DNA from: Holosporales bacterium
GTDB lineage: Bacteria > Pseudomonadota > Alphaproteobacteria > RUG11792
Direction: 5' to 3'
DNA length: 7,518 bases
Assembly: GCA_031262205.1 (NCBI GenBank)
Contig: JAISID010000059.1
Span: 1 to 7,518 of the forward strand
Positions 5,668 through 7,518 of this stretch are shown here, piece by piece. The notes below the pieces were generated by a model, which was given only the letters and a program-made list of their open reading frames with translations, did not search any database and was not told the DNA's origin. The translations under genes were made by a program, and so were the position numbers. Position 1 is the first letter of the stretch. Every line of letters begins with the position of its first letter.

Positions 5668-6786
5668 ATGAAATTAATTGCTTTAATGGAAAATCAGGAA
5701 ATAGATTCCAGAGTCTCGATTACGCCTGATATTGCTAAGAAACTTATAGATTTAGGACACGAAGTTCTAGTTGAAAAAGACGCGGGACAAGGAGCTGGTT
5801 TTAGCGATTTAGAATATGAAAAATACGGCGTAAAAATAGCGGAGAGAACAAACATATCAGAAGCCGACGTCGCGTTTTCAATAAACCCTCTCGCGATAAA
5901 AGACATTAAGAAATTGAAAAAAAACGCGATTGTCATTAGCAATCAAGAACCTTTCCAACGGAATGAAAATATCTCGCTATTTAAAGAAAGAGAAATAACG
6001 TCGTTCGCCTTAGAGTTCATTCCAAGAACGACAAGAGCGCAATACATGGATGTTTTATCGTCTCAGGCGAGTCTTGCAGGTTACAAAGCCGCTATTGAAG
6101 CCGCCCACATATTAAATAGAGGCTTGCCTCTCATGATAACGACCGCCGGTACGGTGCCCGCCGCAAAAGTTCTCGTAATGGGAGCAGGGGTCGCGGGGCT
6201 TCAAGCTATTGCAACCGCCAAACGCCTCGGAGCCATAGTCGGCGCGTCCGACGTCAGAGCTTCCGTCAAAGAGCAGGTTGAAAGTTTGGGAGCGAAATTT
6301 ATAGAAGTCGAATCGTCGGAAAAAACAGACGGAGTCTACGCTAAAGAAATGAGCGACGAATATAAAAAAGCCCAAGAAGCCAAGTTGCGTTCGGTTTTAC
6401 CAAATCAAGACATTGTTATAACGACCGCTCAAATCCCTGGGAAAAGAGCGCCTATTATTATCAAATCCGATATGGTCGCTTTAATGAAAAGCGGCTCGAT
6501 AATAATCGACTTAGCCTCGAAAACGGGGGGAAACTGTGAAAACACGGAACCTGGGAAGACCGTGGAAGTAAACGGCGTTAAGATTGTAGCGTTTGACAAC
6601 ATACTAAACTTAATTGCGTACGACGCTTCTAGATTGTTTGCTAAAAACATATTTTCATTCTTCGAACTTTTAACGCAACAAATGGAAAAACAGAAGAACA
6701 TCTCAAATATAGACGACGAAATCATTAAGGCGACTCTTTTGACCTGCGAAGGCAAAATAATTAGCGGAAGAATCAACCTTAATTAA
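5668..6786 (+). CDS. pntA: NAD(P) transhydrogenase subunit alpha, part 1 (domain I)
   Basis: This is the NAD(H)-binding domain I of proton-translocating transhydrogenase, which moves hydride between NADH and NADP+ at the inner membrane using the proton gradient. Its 372 residues match the separate PntAA subunit of alphaproteobacteria, not the longer fused PntA of E. coli; no membrane helices are present. Visible motifs are ENQEIDSRVSITP (8-20), RTTRAQYMDVLSSQASLAGY (120-139), the Rossmann GAGVAGLQA (172-180), SDVRASVKEQVESLGA (194-209), ITTAQIPGKRAP (251-262) and IIDLASKTGGNCENTEPG (279-296). The C-terminal part (about 330-372) is less conserved. Alanine dehydrogenase, a homologue, is excluded by the QIPGKRAP and GGNCE motifs. 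The partners pntAB and pntB, usually directly downstream, are not found before the next gene, so they must be encoded elsewhere or be lost. Confidence 0.95.
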   Translation: MKLIALMENQEIDSRVSITPDIAKKLIDLGHEVLVEKDAGQGAGFSDLEYEKYGVKIAERTNISEADVAFSINPLAIKDIKKLKKNAIVISNQEPFQRNENISLFKEREITSFALEFIPRTTRAQYMDVLSSQASLAGYKAAIEAAHILNRGLPLMITTAGTVPAAKVLVMGAGVAGLQAIATAKRLGAIVGASDVRASVKEQVESLGAKFIEVESSEKTDGVYAKEMSDEYKKAQEAKLRSVLPNQDIVITTAQIPGKRAPIIIKSDMVALMKSGSIIIDLASKTGGNCENTEPGKTVEVNGVKIVAFDNILNLIAYDASRLFAKNIFSFFELLTQQMEKQKNISNIDDEIIKATLLTCEGKIISGRINLN

Positions 6787-6862
6787 AGGGAATCACCCCT
6801 TAATGCTGCAGGTAGGTTAGAAAGAAAAACCATACCTTGCCGAACATCAAAGGAAATAAAAG

Positions 6863-6868
6863 TATAAT
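6863..6868 (+). promoter_or_regulatory. Possible -10 element upstream of the HEAT-repeat gene
   Basis: A perfect TATAAT lies 72 bases before the HEAT gene start, in the 154-bp gap after pntA. A TTGCCG upstream is about 20 bases away, too far for a standard pair, so this is weak support for an independent promoter. Confidence 0.3.
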
Positions 6869-6940
6869 TAAATCAAGAAAGTAAATACATAGAATATTAT
6901 GATACGATAAGGAAGGTTTAATATAAAGGATATAGATAAG

Positions 6941-7518
6941 ATGAACAAGATAACGGTAGGAATAGCCGTAGCATTAGCATTTGTTATAGTAAGAGGCATA
7001 GCCGTAGCGAGAAAAAGAAGAAAGACCTATACGCGTAGAAATTCTCTATTGAGGAATATACAAGACCAAGTTGCCGATGCTAGAAGAAACGCAGCCTTGG
7101 CGTTAGGACATATTGTAAGAGCAAATCCTGCTCTTGCTACCCCCGAGCTTAGAGACGATCTAGTTCCTCTTCTACAAGACCAAGCTGCCGATGCTAGAAG
7201 AAACGCAGTCTGGGCGTTAGGACCTATTGTAACAGCAAATCCTGCTCTTGCTACCGCCGAGCTTGGAGACGCTCTAGTTCCTCTTCTACAAGACCAAGTT
7301 GCCGACGTAAGAGCAAACGCAGCCTTGGCGTTAGGACATATTGTAAGAGTAAATCATGATCTTGCTACCGCCGAGCTTGGAGACGATCTAGTTCCTCTTC
7401 TACAAGACCAAGTTGTCGATGTAAGAGGATGCGCAGCCTTCGCGTTAGGACATATTGTAATAGCAAATCATGATCTTGCCACTGCCGAGCTTAGAGACGA
7501 TCTAGTTCCTCTTCTACA
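6941..7518 (+). CDS. Membrane-anchored HEAT-repeat protein (partial, runs off the window)
   Basis: The ATG at 6941 follows AAAGGA (6925-6930) at a 10-base spacing, and the frame stays open for 192 codons to the window end. Residues 4-23 (ITVGIAVALAFVIV through GIAVA) are one hydrophobic segment followed at once by ARKRRK, so by the positive-inside rule the rest is probably cytoplasmic. From residue 36 the protein is a tandem array of 38-residue HEAT-like units with the pattern LVPLLQDQVADVRANAALAL, then GHIVRANPALATAELGDD. The two-helix unit with conserved Asp-Val-Arg and ALG matches PBS-lyase/EZ-type HEAT repeats, which form protein-binding solenoids. Function and partner are unknown. Repeats are nearly identical at the DNA level, suggesting recent expansion; such proteins are common in host-associated alphaproteobacteria (inference). 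Confidence 0.8.
   Translation, partial: MNKITVGIAVALAFVIVRGIAVARKRRKTYTRRNSLLRNIQDQVADARRNAALALGHIVRANPALATPELRDDLVPLLQDQAADARRNAVWALGPIVTANPALATAELGDALVPLLQDQVADVRANAALALGHIVRVNHDLATAELGDDLVPLLQDQVVDVRGCAAFALGHIVIANHDLATAELRDDLVPLL
7046..7518 (+). repeat. Tandem 114-bp coding repeats
   Basis: Units start at 7046, 7160, 7274, 7388 and 7502 (last one cut by the window end), each exactly 114 bp and each beginning at the CTA of the LVPLLQ or related LLRNIQ motif. Unit 1 is diverged at its start; the others are close to identical. The even 114-bp spacing keeps the reading frame. Confidence 0.95.

Noticed and set aside
7046..7518. CRISPR array
   Set aside because: The regular repeats are 114-bp in-frame coding units without spacers; they encode HEAT repeats.

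Overview
The window looks like AT-rich chromosomal DNA of an alphaproteobacterium, most plausibly a host-associated or intracellular lineage of the Holosporales/Rickettsiales type. This is an inference from four things: an LdtR-like MarR regulator, a separate short transhydrogenase alpha subunit (the split PntAA form common in alphaproteobacteria), a DotU/TssL secretion protein next to housekeeping genes, and long intergenic spacers filled with structured, degenerate repeats. No rRNA, tRNA, transposase or CRISPR array was found.

Layout: (1) 1-863 holds the last codons of an unidentified upstream gene, overlapping by ATGA a dotU/tssL-like gene for a type VI (or IVb) secretion inner-membrane protein. 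(2) 864-1600 has no credible gene; it carries copy 1 of a roughly 170-bp hairpin-bearing repeat and, at its end, a strong tsf promoter. (3) 1601-3217 is tsf-pyrH, coupled by another ATGA overlap. pyrH stops early at 3177, but the missing C-terminal tail is readable in the +1 frame up to 3217, so there is an apparent frameshift near 3148. (4) 3218-3559 shows nothing coding. (5) trxA (thioredoxin) is on the minus strand. (6) 3869-4858 is a gene-free stretch of about 1 kb. It contains a small hairpin, a 116-bp segment with inverted ends, an almost fully paired 81-nt four-way (cloverleaf) inverted-repeat structure, copy 2 of the 170-bp repeat in inverted orientation, an AT-rich tract and a perfect ParB-binding parS palindrome. 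(7) An ldtR-like MarR regulator lies on the minus strand. (8) pntA (NAD(P) transhydrogenase alpha subunit, part 1) is on the plus strand behind an extended -10 promoter. (9) 6941 to the window end is the start of a membrane-anchored HEAT-repeat protein built of near-identical 114-bp units.

Several normally linked partners are missing: no rpsB before tsf, no frr after pyrH, no pntAB/pntB after pntA, and no tssM/icmF after dotU. The genome therefore seems rearranged, with housekeeping genes separated by repeat-rich spacers. The most interesting items are the cloverleaf, the inverted pair of promoter-and-hairpin repeats, the parS site and the broken pyrH reading frame.
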